Position numbers and translations under genes: made by a program | Source: Noviherbaspirillum aridicola | GTDB lineage: Bacteria; Pseudomonadota; Gammaproteobacteria; Burkholderiales; Burkholderiaceae_D | Length of the DNA stretch: 64,000 bases | Assembly (NCBI RefSeq): GCF_019656455.1 | Contig: NZ_BPMK01000007.1 | Coordinates: 62,001 to 126,000 of the forward strand | Direction: 5' to 3' | Part shown: positions 33,967 through 43,395 of the stretch, one piece after another | How the letters are laid out: the number at the start of each line of letters is the position of its first letter | Numbering within the stretch: position 1 is the first letter of the stretch | Notes under the pieces: generated by a model | What the model was told of the DNA's origin: nothing | The model's database searches: none | Seen by the model: only the letters and a program-made list of their open reading frames with translations

Positions 33967-35151
33967 ATGAACAACGATCCTATTGTCATCGTCGGCGCCG
34001 CCCGTACCCCGATGGGCGCCTTTCAGGGCGACTTCTCGTCGCTCGCAGCGGCCGATCTCGGCGCCGTCGCGATCCGCGCCGCCGTCGAGCGCGCCAACCT
34101 GGAGCCGCAATTCGTCAATGAAGTCCTGTTCGGCAACTGCCTGATGGCCGGCCAGGGCCAGGCGCCCGCGCGCCAGGCAGCGATCAAGGCCGGCATCCCG
34201 GTCTCGGCCGGCGCGGTCACGCTGTCCAAGATGTGCGGCTCGGCGATGAAGGCGGCCATGTTCGGCTTCGACTCGCTGGTGGTCGGCACCAACGACGTGG
34301 TGGTGGCCGGCGGCATGGAGTCGATGACCAACGCGCCCTACCTGATCCCGAAGGCACGAGGCGGCTACCGCATCGGCCACGCGATGATGTACGACCACAT
34401 GATGCTCGACGGCCTGGAAGACGCCTATGAGCGCGGCCGCTCCATGGGCACCTTCGCCGAGGAGTGCGCGGCCAAGTACCAGTTCACCCGCGAAGAGCAG
34501 GACGCCTACGCGATCGAATCGGTCAAGCGCGCCCAGGCGGCGACCGCCGATGGTTCGTTCAAGTGGGAAATCGCGCCCGTGACGGTGGCGGGCAAGGGCG
34601 GCGAGACCGTGATCGACAAGGATGAAGGCCCGCTCAAGGCGAAGCTGGACAAGATCCCGTCGCTCAAGCCGGCGTTCAAGAAGGACGGCACCATCACCGC
34701 CGCTTCCTCGTCCTCCATCAACGACGGCGCCGCCGCGCTGGTGATGATGCGCGAATCGACCGCCAAGAAGCTGGGCTGCAAGCCGATCGCCCGCGTGCTC
34801 GGCCACGCCACGCATTCGCAGGAACCGAACTGGTTCACCACCGCACCGGTGGGCGCGATCGACAAGCTGTACAAGAAGCTCGGCCTGACCACCAAGGACG
34901 TGGACCTGTTCGAGATCAACGAAGCCTTCGCCGCGGTACCGATGGCCGCCATGCGCGACCACGGCATCGACCATGCGAAGGTCAACATCCACGGCGGCGC
35001 CTGCGCGCTCGGCCACCCGATCGGCGCTTCCGGCGCGCGCATCATCGTGACCCTGCTCGGCGCCCTGCAGAAGACCGGCGGCAAGCTGGGCGTCGCATCG
35101 CTGTGCATCGGCGGCGGCGAAGGCACCGCGATGGCGATCGAGCTGGTCTGA
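33967..35151 (+). CDS. Acetyl-CoA C-acetyltransferase (thiolase)
   Basis: This is a 394-residue thiolase; ATG 33967 has a GGAGACA site. The nucleophile Cys90 lies in LSKMCGSAMKA. The basic His is in GGACALGHPIGASGAR near 350, and the second Cys is in CIGGGEGTA near 380. All catalytic residues are present. Degradative thiolases of this type interconvert acetoacetyl-CoA and two acetyl-CoA, which fits the end of the leucine pathway (HMG-CoA lyase gives acetoacetate and acetyl-CoA). It follows aceK by 15 bp, and a strong terminator follows the stop. Confidence 0.94.
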   Translation: MNNDPIVIVGAARTPMGAFQGDFSSLAAADLGAVAIRAAVERANLEPQFVNEVLFGNCLMAGQGQAPARQAAIKAGIPVSAGAVTLSKMCGSAMKAAMFGFDSLVVGTNDVVVAGGMESMTNAPYLIPKARGGYRIGHAMMYDHMMLDGLEDAYERGRSMGTFAEECAAKYQFTREEQDAYAIESVKRAQAATADGSFKWEIAPVTVAGKGGETVIDKDEGPLKAKLDKIPSLKPAFKKDGTITAASSSSINDGAAALVMMRESTAKKLGCKPIARVLGHATHSQEPNWFTTAPVGAIDKLYKKLGLTTKDVDLFEINEAFAAVPMAAMRDHGIDHAKVNIHGGACALGHPIGASGARIIVTLLGALQKTGGKLGVASLCIGGGEGTAMAIELV

Positions 35152-35159
35152 TCCACCAC

Positions 35160-35185
35160 GGGGCGGCGCTGCCGCCCCTTTTTTT
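35160..35185 (+). terminator. Rho-independent terminator after the thiolase gene
   Basis: GGGGCGGC and GCCGCCCC form a perfect 8-bp stem with a GCT loop, followed by seven T. It closes the liuA-thiolase run. Confidence 0.93.
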
Positions 35186-35199
35186 ATCGGAGACACATC

Positions 35200-35868
35200 A
35201 TGCCTACTGCGCTCATCATCGGCGCCTCGCGCGGCATTGGCCATGAATTCGTGCGCCAGCTGCGCGAAGGCGGCTGGAAAGTGTTCGCCACCGCGCGAGA
35301 CGACGCCGGCCTGCAGGCGCTGCGCGATCTCGGCGCCGAGGCGCTGAAGCTGGATGTGACGAAACCCGAGTCGCTGGCGGGGCTCGGCTGGCAGCTCGAC
35401 GGCGAGCAGCTCGACCTCGCCGTCTACGTCGCCGGCGTCTACGGTCCGCAGCACCAGGAGCGCAACGCGCCCACCCTGCAGGATTTCGACAATGTGATGC
35501 ATACCAACGTCTTCGGCGCGATGCAGGCGATACCGCTGCTGGCGCCGATGGTCGAGGCGGCGCGCGGCAAGTTCGCCTTCATCAGCAGCGGCATGGGCAG
35601 CATCGGCGAAGCCGAATCCAGCTACGGCTGGCTGTACCGGGCGTCGAAGGCCGCGCTCAACATGGCGGTGAAAACCGCCGCCTTCGATCATCCCGACGCC
35701 GTCTTCGTCGCGCTCTGCCCGGGCTGGGTTCGCACCGACATGGGCGGGCCGAACGCCAGCATCTCGGTCGAGGAGAGCGTGTCGGGGCTGCTGGACGTGA
35801 TCGGACAGCTCGGACCGCAGGACACGGGCAGCTACCGCAACTACGCCGGGCGCAACCTCGCCTGGTGA
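35200..35868 (+). CDS. Short-chain dehydrogenase/reductase
   Basis: This is a 222-residue SDR. ATG 35200 has a GGAGA site immediately after the terminator T-run. It carries IIGASRGIGHEF at the N-terminus, the catalytic Ser in FISSGMGS and the YRASK pair near 148, followed by CPGWVRTDMGG. The NNAG motif is replaced by YVAGVYG, as in CsgA-like/sniffer SDRs. It is a shorter variant without the C-terminal extension. The substrate is unknown. It may be cotranscribed with the acyl-CoA dehydrogenase 36 bp further on. Confidence 0.88.
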   Translation: MPTALIIGASRGIGHEFVRQLREGGWKVFATARDDAGLQALRDLGAEALKLDVTKPESLAGLGWQLDGEQLDLAVYVAGVYGPQHQERNAPTLQDFDNVMHTNVFGAMQAIPLLAPMVEAARGKFAFISSGMGSIGEAESSYGWLYRASKAALNMAVKTAAFDHPDAVFVALCPGWVRTDMGGPNASISVEESVSGLLDVIGQLGPQDTGSYRNYAGRNLAW

Positions 35869-35904
35869 TCACCAAGACCGCCACAAGCGGCAGATGGAGG
35901 AGCA

Positions 35905-37035
35905 ATGGTTCTGAGCGAACAACATCAAATGATCCGCGACGCCATGCGCGAATTCGCGGACGAAATGCTGGCGCCGAATGCCGCGCGCTGGGACAGGGAG
36001 CATTATTTTCCGAAGGAGGCGCTGGCGGGCCTGGCGCAGCTCGGCGTGTTCGGCGTGGCGGTTCCGGAGGAATACGGCGGCGCCGGCCTCGACTATGTGG
36101 CGCTGGCCGTGGTGCTGGAAGAAATCGCGGCCGGCGACGGCGGCACTTCCACCATCATCTCGGTCAACAACTGCCCGGTGTGCAGCATCGCGATGGCCTA
36201 TGCCAGCGAGCCGCAGAAAGAGCAGTGGCTGCGCCCGCTCGCCAGCGGACAGATGCTCGGCGCCTTCTGCCTGACCGAGCCGCACGTGGGCAGCGATGCC
36301 GCCGCGCTGCGTACGACCGCCGTGCGGGACGGCGATCACTACGTGATCAACGGCGTCAAGCAGTTCATCACCAGCGGCAAGCATGCGGACGTCGCCATCG
36401 TGATGGCGGTGACCGACAAGGCCGCCGGCAAGCGCGGCATCAGCGCGTTCTGGGTGCCGACCGACACGCCCGGCTACATCGTCGCCAGGCTGGAGGACAA
36501 GCTCGGCCAGCACAGCTCGGACACCGCGCAGATCGTATTCGAGAACTGCCGGATCCCGGCCGCCAACCTCATCGGCGAGGAAGGCCAGGGCTACAAGATC
36601 GCGCTGTCCGGGCTGGAGGGCGGCCGCATCGGCATTGCCTCGCAATCGGTGGGCATGGCGCGCGCCGCCTTCGAGGCCGCGCTGGCCTATGCCAAGGAGC
36701 GCACCTCCTTCGGCAAGCCGCTGTTCGAGCACCAGGCGGTGCAGTTCCGGCTGTCGGACATGGCCACGCAGATCGAAGCCGCGCGCCAGCTGATCCTGCA
36801 CGCCGCCAGCCTCAAGGATGCCGGCAGGCCCTGCCTGAAGGAAGCGGCGATGGCCAAGCTGTTCGCCTCCGAAATGTCCGAGCGCGTCTGCTCCGACGCC
36901 ATCCAGATCCACGGCGGCTACGGCTATGTCAGCGACTTCCCGGTCGAGCGCATCTACCGCGACGTGCGCGTGTGCCAGATCTACGAAGGCACGAGCGACA
37001 TCCAGAAGATCCTGATCGCGCGGGCGCTGCAGTAG
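35905..37035 (+). CDS. Acyl-CoA dehydrogenase
   Basis: This is a 376-residue FAD enzyme with a GGAGGAGC site before ATG 35905. All three domains are there: the helical N-terminus ([20 protein letters not shown]), [18 protein letters not shown] for FAD binding, and the C-terminal block [20 protein letters not shown] followed by [17 protein letters not shown]. The catalytic Glu lies in the last motif (YEGTS, as in short/medium-chain enzymes). Chain-length preference cannot be read; short or branched chains fit the context. Its TAG stop lies within the first unit of the REP array that follows. Confidence 0.92.
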   Translation: MVLSEQHQMIRDAMREFADEMLAPNAARWDREHYFPKEALAGLAQLGVFGVAVPEEYGGAGLDYVALAVVLEEIAAGDGGTSTIISVNNCPVCSIAMAYASEPQKEQWLRPLASGQMLGAFCLTEPHVGSDAAALRTTAVRDGDHYVINGVKQFITSGKHADVAIVMAVTDKAAGKRGISAFWVPTDTPGYIVARLEDKLGQHSSDTAQIVFENCRIPAANLIGEEGQGYKIALSGLEGGRIGIASQSVGMARAAFEAALAYAKERTSFGKPLFEHQAVQFRLSDMATQIEAARQLILHAASLKDAGRPCLKEAAMAKLFASEMSERVCSDAIQIHGGYGYVSDFPVERIYRDVRVCQIYEGTSDIQKILIARALQ

Positions 37036-37392
37036 TGCAGGCGTCCCTGCCTGCAAAGCGGAGGTTGTCCGGAGACTCTCCGCATGGACGTGGTTTGTGC
37101 AGGCACGGAGGCCTGCACTACCGGGCGGTGAAGGGTAGTGCAGGTGTCCCTGCCTGCACGACGGAGGTGGTCCGGAGAACATTCTCTCCGGATGAACGCG
37201 GTTTGTGCAGGCACGGAGGCCTGCACTACCTGCGGTGAAGAGGTAGTGCAGGCGTCCCTGCCTGCAAAGCGGAGGTCGTCCGGAGACTCTCCGCATGAAC
37301 GTGGTTTGTGCAGGCACGGAGGCCTGCACTACCGGGCGGTGAAGAGGTAGTGCAGGCGTCCCTGCCTGCACGACGGAGGTGGCCCGGAGAAG
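37032..37392. repeat. REP/BIME array upstream of the RAYT gene
   Basis: Three full units (37032-37121, 37135-37229, 37243-37332) and one left half (37347-37392). Each unit is an inverted pair. The left arm is TGCAGGC-gtccct-GCCTGCA, and the right arm is TGCAGGC-acggag-GCCTGCA. The outer ends are GTAGTGCAGGC and GCCTGCACTAC, with a small inner hairpin (CGGAGA...TCTCCG). The layout matches bacterial REP doublets (BIMEs). Units differ by a few bases and one short insertion. Confidence 0.93.
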
Positions 37393-37500
37393 TGAAGTGT
37401 ATTGTTTTCGCCGCAAACGCAGTCGCAGACGCGTGCACTGCTTCGAAGATTCACCCCGGGGCTCATAAAATCCCTCTTGTTCCATTGGCAAGGGATGACC

Positions 37501-37950
37501 ATGAGCGATCTGCAAATCTATCGCCGCAATCTGCCGCACTGGCGCTCCGATGGCGCGATCTATTTCGTGACGTGGCGCCTCTATCCAGGCTGCCGGAATC
37601 TGGACGACGGCGAACGAACCAAGGTTGCAGAGGCGATCACATGCTTCGACGGCAGGCGTTATGCGCTCGACGCGTACGTGGTGATGGACGATCATGTGCA
37701 TGCGGTCGTGCAGCCCGCCCTGGACGTGTCGCTTGAGCGTATTGTCCACAGCTGGAAATCGTTCTCGGCGAACCGATTGCAGCGCGAGAATGGACGCCGC
37801 GGCGCAGTCTGGCAGCAGGAATCCTTTGACCGCATCGTGCGGGATGAACATGAGAGGCTTGAGAAGATCCGGTACATCATGAACAATCCGCTGAAACGAT
37901 GGCCGGATTTGAAGGAATATGCGTGGGTGTGGCCGTCGTGGGCGAAATAA
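37501..37950 (+). CDS. REP-associated tyrosine transposase (RAYT, Y1/IS200-like HUH)
   Basis: This is a 149-residue single-strand transposase relative. ATG 37501 has an AAGG site. The HUH metal motif is His65-Val-His67 in VVMDDHVHAVV, and the catalytic Tyr125 is in IRYIMNNPLKRW. The block WQQESFDRIVRDE near 104-116 is a signature of RAYTs. The gene lacks its own terminal repeats and is bracketed by REP arrays on both sides, the standard arrangement of a chromosomal REP-RAYT unit. Its codon use and GC content are lower than in neighbouring genes. A single copy like this is usually domesticated; it probably spreads or maintains the REPs. Confidence 0.94.
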   Translation: MSDLQIYRRNLPHWRSDGAIYFVTWRLYPGCRNLDDGERTKVAEAITCFDGRRYALDAYVVMDDHVHAVVQPALDVSLERIVHSWKSFSANRLQRENGRRGAVWQQESFDRIVRDEHERLEKIRYIMNNPLKRWPDLKEYAWVWPSWAK

Positions 37951-38195
37951 GTAGTGCAGGCGTCCCTGCCTGCACGGCGGAGGTGGTCCGGAGAGAGGTC
38001 TCTCCGCATGAACGTGGTTTGTGCAGGCACGGAGGCCTGCACTACCGGCGGTGAAGAGGTAGTGCAGGCGTCCCTGCCTGCACGGCGGAGGTGGTCCGGA
38101 GAGCGGTCTCTCTGAATGAACGTGGTTTGTGCAGGCACGGAGGCCTGCACTACCGGGCGATGGAAAGATGATGCAGGCCGGGATGCCTGCACTAC
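37951..38195. repeat. REP/BIME array downstream of the RAYT gene
   Basis: Two full units (37951-38045, 38059-38153) of the same inverted doublet as before the RAYT gene, then a diverged single hairpin (TGCAGGC-cgggat-GCCTGCA, 38169-38195). The first unit begins on the base after the RAYT stop codon. Confidence 0.92.
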
Positions 38196-38210
38196 CAATG
38201 GAGACAAGTC

Positions 38211-38606
38211 ATGAAAAAAGGCTACCGCCAGCTGGTCGATGAAGCCATGGCAGAGGTAAAGACCTACAGCGTCGCCGAGGCCAGGGACAAGTTCGAGGAT
38301 CCGAACGTGCAGTTCGTCGACGTGCGCGACGTGCGGGAACAGGAGCGCGAGGGGATAATACCGGGCGCGTTTTCCGCGCCGCGCGGGATGATCGAATTCT
38401 GGGTCGATCCCGATTCCCCTTACTTCAAGCCGGTGTTCGGCGAGAAGAAGGAATTCATTTTCTTTTGCGCGGCCGGCTGGCGCAGCGCATTGACCACCAA
38501 GACCGTCCAGGACATGGGCATGGACAACGTCGCCCATGTCGAAGGCGGCTTCGGCGCATGGAAAGCGGCCGGAGCGCCGGTGGCGGAGAAGGCAAAGAAG
38601 GCTTGA
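38211..38606 (+). CDS. Rhodanese-like sulfurtransferase
   Basis: This is a 131-residue single-domain rhodanese with a GGAGACA site before ATG 38211. The domain spans about 18-122 and has VQFVDVRDVREQEREG (first conserved Asp/Arg) and the active-site loop FFCAAGWRSA with the persulfide Cys near 86. It would transfer sulfane sulfur to a thiol acceptor or cyanide. The N-terminal extension is short and there is no signal peptide. Its stop overlaps the next start by one base, so it is coupled to the HAD phosphatase gene. Confidence 0.9.
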   Translation: MKKGYRQLVDEAMAEVKTYSVAEARDKFEDPNVQFVDVRDVREQEREGIIPGAFSAPRGMIEFWVDPDSPYFKPVFGEKKEFIFFCAAGWRSALTTKTVQDMGMDNVAHVEGGFGAWKAAGAPVAEKAKKA

Positions 38607-39259
38607 TGAAGAAGTTCGACATGGTCGCATTCGACTGCGACGGCGTGCTGGTCGACAGCGAACCGGTGACCTGCGGCGTGCTGGCCGCGATGCTGTGCGA
38701 GCTGGGCTGGCAAATCACGCTGGAAGAAACCATCCACACGTTTGTCGGCCGGCTGGTGCGCGACGAGATTCCCCTGATCGAGCAGCGCACCGGGCGCCCG
38801 GCGCCCGCCGATTTCTACCAGCAGTTCGTCGCCCGCCGCGATGCGGCGCTGCGCGAAGCCATCGAACCTGTGCGCCATGTCGCCGATGCGATCGCGCGCC
38901 TGGATGCCGCCGGCATGCGCTTTTGCGTGGCCAGCGGCGCGGACCGCGCGAAGATGCAGCTCACGCTCGGCAAGACGGGGCTGCTGCCGTGGTTCGACGG
39001 CAAGATGTTTTCCGGGCTGGAGGTGCCGAGGTCCAAGCCCGCGCCCGATGTCTACCTCGAAGCGGCGCGGGTGATGGGCGTGGCCCCGGCGCGCTGCCTC
39101 GTGATCGAGGACACCCCGACCGGCATCCGCGCCGGCCGCGATGCCGGCATGACCGTCTACGGCTACGCCGAGCGCATGGATGCGCAACTGCTGCTGGAGG
39201 CCGGCGCCGAGCGGGTGTTCGACGACATGGCGCAATTGCCGGCGCTGGCGCTGGCATGA
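38606..39259 (+). CDS. HAD-superfamily hydrolase, subfamily IA
   Basis: This is a 217-residue phosphatase-type protein. Motif I is AFDCDGVLVDSEP near residue 8 (nucleophile and acid Asp). Motif II is CVASGA near 113, motif III the Lys in SKPAPDVYL near 145, and motif IV VIEDTPTGIRAG near 168. The helical cap lies at about 20-85. The pattern is of the beta-phosphoglucomutase/phosphoglycolate phosphatase branch, which acts on sugar phosphates or 2-phosphoglycolate. The substrate is not decided by the sequence. It is coupled to genes on both sides by start/stop overlaps. Confidence 0.9.
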   Translation: MKKFDMVAFDCDGVLVDSEPVTCGVLAAMLCELGWQITLEETIHTFVGRLVRDEIPLIEQRTGRPAPADFYQQFVARRDAALREAIEPVRHVADAIARLDAAGMRFCVASGADRAKMQLTLGKTGLLPWFDGKMFSGLEVPRSKPAPDVYLEAARVMGVAPARCLVIEDTPTGIRAGRDAGMTVYGYAERMDAQLLLEAGAERVFDDMAQLPALALA

Positions 39260-39648
39260 AGAAGACCGCGAGCAATGCCTGCCCCTGCGGCGGCACGGAC
39301 TACGCCGCCTGCTGCGGCCGCTACCTCGACGGCGGCGAACTGCCGCAGACGGCGGAGCAGCTGATGCGCTCGCGCTACACCGCCTATACCCTCGGCCGCG
39401 AGGCCTACCTGCGGGACAGCTGGCATCCGACGACGCGCCCGCAGGAACCGATCGTGCAGGATGACGGCGTGAAATGGCTGGGGCTGGACGTGCGCCGCCA
39501 CGTCCCGCAAGGCGACGAGGCGACGGTGGAATTCGTGGCGCGCTGCAAGCTGGGCGGAAGGGCGCAGCGGCTGCACGAGGTGAGCCGCTTCGTGCGCGAG
39601 GGGGGCAGGTGGTATTACGTGGATGGGAGCTTTCCGGGGAGCGGATAA
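39256..39648 (+). CDS. YchJ-family protein with SEC-C-like zinc motif (UPF0225)
   Basis: This is a 130-residue protein. The N-terminus ACPCGGTDYAACCGRYL is the YchJ Cys-rich motif (CxCG...CC), related to the SEC-C zinc knuckle. The rest has LMRSRYTAYTLGREAYLRDSWH, the middle signature of the family, and ends in a NTF2-like beta sheet (VEFVARCKLGG...RWYYVDG). Function is unknown; zinc binding and a role in protein or nucleic-acid contact are assumed from the motif. It begins inside the HAD gene with a 4-bp overlap, and the last 60 bases are G/T-rich. Confidence 0.9.
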   Translation: MKKTASNACPCGGTDYAACCGRYLDGGELPQTAEQLMRSRYTAYTLGREAYLRDSWHPTTRPQEPIVQDDGVKWLGLDVRRHVPQGDEATVEFVARCKLGGRAQRLHEVSRFVREGGRWYYVDGSFPGSG

Positions 39649-39685
39649 GCTGCGGTTGTGGTTTTCCGGCGCTGCGCTGGAAATA

Positions 39686-41026
39686 TCAGGGCAGCTTCTG
39701 CCGCAAACCTGCGCTCGAAATCGCGTCGATATGACGGAACGCCGGCTCTGCCTGGGCGATTGACCGGCCGCTTGCGCCGAAAGACTCAAAGTGAATCTTC
39801 CACTCCCGCACTTCGCGCCACACGCGCGCAATGATATTGGCCGCATCCTTCTCGCCTAGCCCGAACTTCTCGCGCGATCCCATTGCGTTGTCGAGGCTTG
39901 CGAGCCGGCCCTGAGGCCCCGGAGCGAGGAACAAATACCTTTCGGACGAAATGCTCGGCCTCGGCATGACGTCGTACAAGGGGCTCAGACGCCAGCCCTT
40001 GATGGCGGGGTCCCAGAGGAAGCCGTGGTTGCGAAGGTGGTCGTCGTCGTTCGTGACGAAGATGTTGAACACCATGCGCGCGAACAATTCCCTTTTGTCG
40101 TCCCGCACAACGCTGGTATGACAATATCTTTGTATGGCTTCGGCAAGTTCGCCATAGCTCCTGGTGCGTGCATCGGTTTCATCGCACGAAAGAAGCGTCA
40201 GGCCGCTGACGAACGGCACGCGCTTTTCCAGCAATCCCGGCCCTGGATGCGTCGGTTCAAACATACCGTCTGGAGGAGGAATTGTCCCGCGCGTTGCCCA
40301 GTACCTGTCGAAACGGCGAATCAGCATCACCCGGCGCTCGCCGATGGAAACCGTGCGCACTTCGGGGACGTGCATTCCGCATAATCCGGCAAGGCGCAGC
40401 GTCGCGGCTTCGATCTCCGGCACGTTCAGTCGCTCGCCTGCGCTTGAAAACTTCGCCAGCCACAGAATGCCGTGGGCATCGCGGACAGTCGCCTTCGGCC
40501 GCGCGCCACCCAGCGCAGAGCCTCCGGCGAAGATGACTTCCAGATGCGACGGCACCGGCAGTCCCGCCTCGATGCGTTCAGCCGCTTCGATGAGGTACTG
40601 CAGATCGGTCATCAGAACATGTCCGTTTTTCTGTTCGCTTTCACGGCTCTCCCGAATATCCAGCGCGCCCACGCGCTCGCCGCCGGCCTCGAGCAGATAG
40701 ACCGACTCCGGCAGGCTGTTCGGCGGCGCATGCAGCCTCGCCTCGATGACGCGGCGGCCCCAGGCGTCGGGCGCGGCATCGCGGATGCCGCCGAAAAACG
40801 GCAGGCCGTTTTTTGGGAAAATTTTCCTGCCCCGGATGATCTCCTTGTCCGTCAGGGCAAGACTGACAGGATCGATTTCCAGGGCGCCCGGCCTGTCGAT
40901 GTAGCGGGTGCCGTACGCGAATTCTGAAGCGAGCAGGCGCTCGTTCTTCTCGGTCAGCTCCAGCAGACCGGCAGGAACGAATTCGCCGTCAAGGTTTGCA
41001 AACACTGTCAGTTCGCGCTTGGCCAT
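39686..41026 (-). CDS. hipA: HipA-family serine/threonine kinase toxin
   Basis: This is a 446-residue toxin of a type II module. HipA-like kinases inactivate glutamyl-tRNA synthetase or other targets by phosphorylation and induce dormancy. The N-terminal HipA_N domain (about 1-110) is followed by SALGGARPKATV near 172 (nucleotide loop), LAKFSS near 190 (ATP-binding Lys), NDDDHLRNHGFLWD near 322 (catalytic Asp and Asn) and LYDVMPRP near 350 (metal Asp). All kinase residues appear intact. The antitoxin gene lies 9 bp upstream. The pair is AT-richer than the neighbouring genes, which suggests horizontal transfer. Confidence 0.92.
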   Translation of the reverse strand: MAKRELTVFANLDGEFVPAGLLELTEKNERLLASEFAYGTRYIDRPGALEIDPVSLALTDKEIIRGRKIFPKNGLPFFGGIRDAAPDAWGRRVIEARLHAPPNSLPESVYLLEAGGERVGALDIRESRESEQKNGHVLMTDLQYLIEAAERIEAGLPVPSHLEVIFAGGSALGGARPKATVRDAHGILWLAKFSSAGERLNVPEIEAATLRLAGLCGMHVPEVRTVSIGERRVMLIRRFDRYWATRGTIPPPDGMFEPTHPGPGLLEKRVPFVSGLTLLSCDETDARTRSYGELAEAIQRYCHTSVVRDDKRELFARMVFNIFVTNDDDHLRNHGFLWDPAIKGWRLSPLYDVMPRPSISSERYLFLAPGPQGRLASLDNAMGSREKFGLGEKDAANIIARVWREVREWKIHFESFGASGRSIAQAEPAFRHIDAISSAGLRQKLP

Positions 41027-41035
41027 GCATCTGTC

Positions 41036-41377
41036 CTAAAAGTCCAGCTTGTCCTGTTCTTCCCGCGTCAGGCGCCGCGTGCGCTGCCGCCTTTCGCTGG
41101 CTTCAAGCGCGGCGACCGCCGGGTCGTCTTCCTGCAGTAGCGCGAGCAGGCTCTTGCCCGGGGCTATCGCTTCCAGGTAGCGCAGCACCTGTCCTATCGC
41201 CAGGCCTGCGTCGCCTTTCTCGATTCGGTACGCGGTATTACGCGACAGGCCGGCGCGCACGGCTGCATCCGCCTGCGTCATGTGACGCGCAATACGCAGC
41301 CTCGCCAGCCGGGTGCCGACCAGCGCGATTTCGGCGAGCCGGTCGGCGGGCAAGGCGCGGTTTTGTGCTACCTTCAT
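41036..41377 (-). CDS. hipB: HipB-like XRE antitoxin/repressor
   Basis: This is a 113-residue antitoxin. I chose ATG 41377, since the 16 codons before it overlap the promoter. The XRE HTH (about 20-75) reads LVGTRLARLRIARHMTQADAAVRAGLSRNTAYRIEKGDAGLAI when joined across lines; its recognition part is SRNTAYRIE. A short C-terminal tail rich in Arg/Glu follows, possibly the HipA-binding part. It should bind and neutralise HipA and repress the operon by binding its own promoter. The direct repeats upstream fit this. Confidence 0.9.
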   Translation of the reverse strand: MKVAQNRALPADRLAEIALVGTRLARLRIARHMTQADAAVRAGLSRNTAYRIEKGDAGLAIGQVLRYLEAIAPGKSLLALLQEDDPAVAALEASERRQRTRRLTREEQDKLDF

Positions 41378-41380
41378 GTT

Positions 41381-41442
41381 CGTAAAAACGAGTGTAAGTC
41401 GCTTTTTGCTCGATTTAAGATACATGAATTGTAGTCGATTTA
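41381..41442 (-). promoter_or_regulatory. hipBA promoter region with repeated operator-like boxes
   Basis: On the minus strand two TAAATCGA boxes (41442-41435 and 41417-41410) are 25 bp apart, bracketing TACAAT (41433-41428) and TATCTT. A CGT-TTTT-ACG inverted pair (41390-41381) lies just before the hipB start. Repeated sites around a -10 box are typical of HipB autoregulation. The assignment of individual boxes is tentative. Confidence 0.5.
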
Positions 41443-41513
41443 CTGGCGAGCGGCGCGCAGTGCATACTCAGGTCGGGTCATGGGATGCAGGTTGTGCAGG
41501 TTCCGCCGAGCGG

Positions 41514-41600
41514 CACGGAGGCCGGCCCTGCCTGGGCTGAGTCGGTAGGGCCGGCGTCCCTGCCGGCCCGAATGGCGGCGGTCCGGAGAACGGTTGAAGA
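41514..41600. repeat. REP-like inverted pair, GGCCGGC variant
   Basis: A right-type arm (GCACGGAGGCCGGCCCTGCC, about 41513-41532) and a left-type arm (GGGCCGGC-gtccct-GCCGGCCC, 41548-41569) followed by GGCGGTCCGGAGAACGG. It has the same architecture and outer GTAG start as the RAYT-associated units, with GGGCCGGC replacing TGCAGGC. Another copy lies at 53728-53786. The stretch 41443-41720 holds nothing else that I can recognise. Confidence 0.8.
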
Positions 41601-41721
41601 TGAATTTCCGTAACGCGCCCCTGCCGCCTGAAGCCAGCCGCTGGCGGCAGGCTCCGTTCGCGGTCTATCCCTGACAAAGCCGCCAATTCTTGCGCTCCAG
41701 CAGGCGAAGTGAGCGGCGGGC

Positions 41722-41750
41722 CTTACGTTTACGTAAACGTAAAGTACAAT
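41722..41750 (+). promoter_or_regulatory. liuB promoter with LiuR-type operator
   Basis: A perfect 20-bp palindrome (41723-41742), TTACGTTTAC and its complement, is followed by TACAAT at 41745-41750. The -35 region (TTACGT at 41723-41728, 16 bp from the -10) lies inside the palindrome. It precedes liuB by 35 bp and links the carboxylase/hydratase genes to LiuR. Confidence 0.88.
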
Positions 41751-41785
41751 GCCCGCCTGGAGACCCACGACCGGACAAGCACAAC

Positions 41786-43393
<1,608 letters not shown>

Positions 43394-43395
43394 TC

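Noticed and set aside
32038-35691. A 1217-codon open frame on the minus strand opposite aceK and the thiolase gene
   Set aside because: Antisense shadow of well-identified genes; His/Val/Asp/Gly-rich composition without motifs is typical of such frames.
37501-37950. A complete mobile insertion sequence (IS200/IS605) around the transposase gene
   Set aside because: No defined IS ends were found; the flanks are REP arrays and the protein has RAYT signatures, so a domesticated REP-associated gene fits better.
37036-38200. Possible CRISPR array, because of regularly spaced repeats
   Set aside because: The units are inverted hairpin pairs with conserved inner parts instead of unique spacers, and a RAYT gene lies between them; no cas gene is present.
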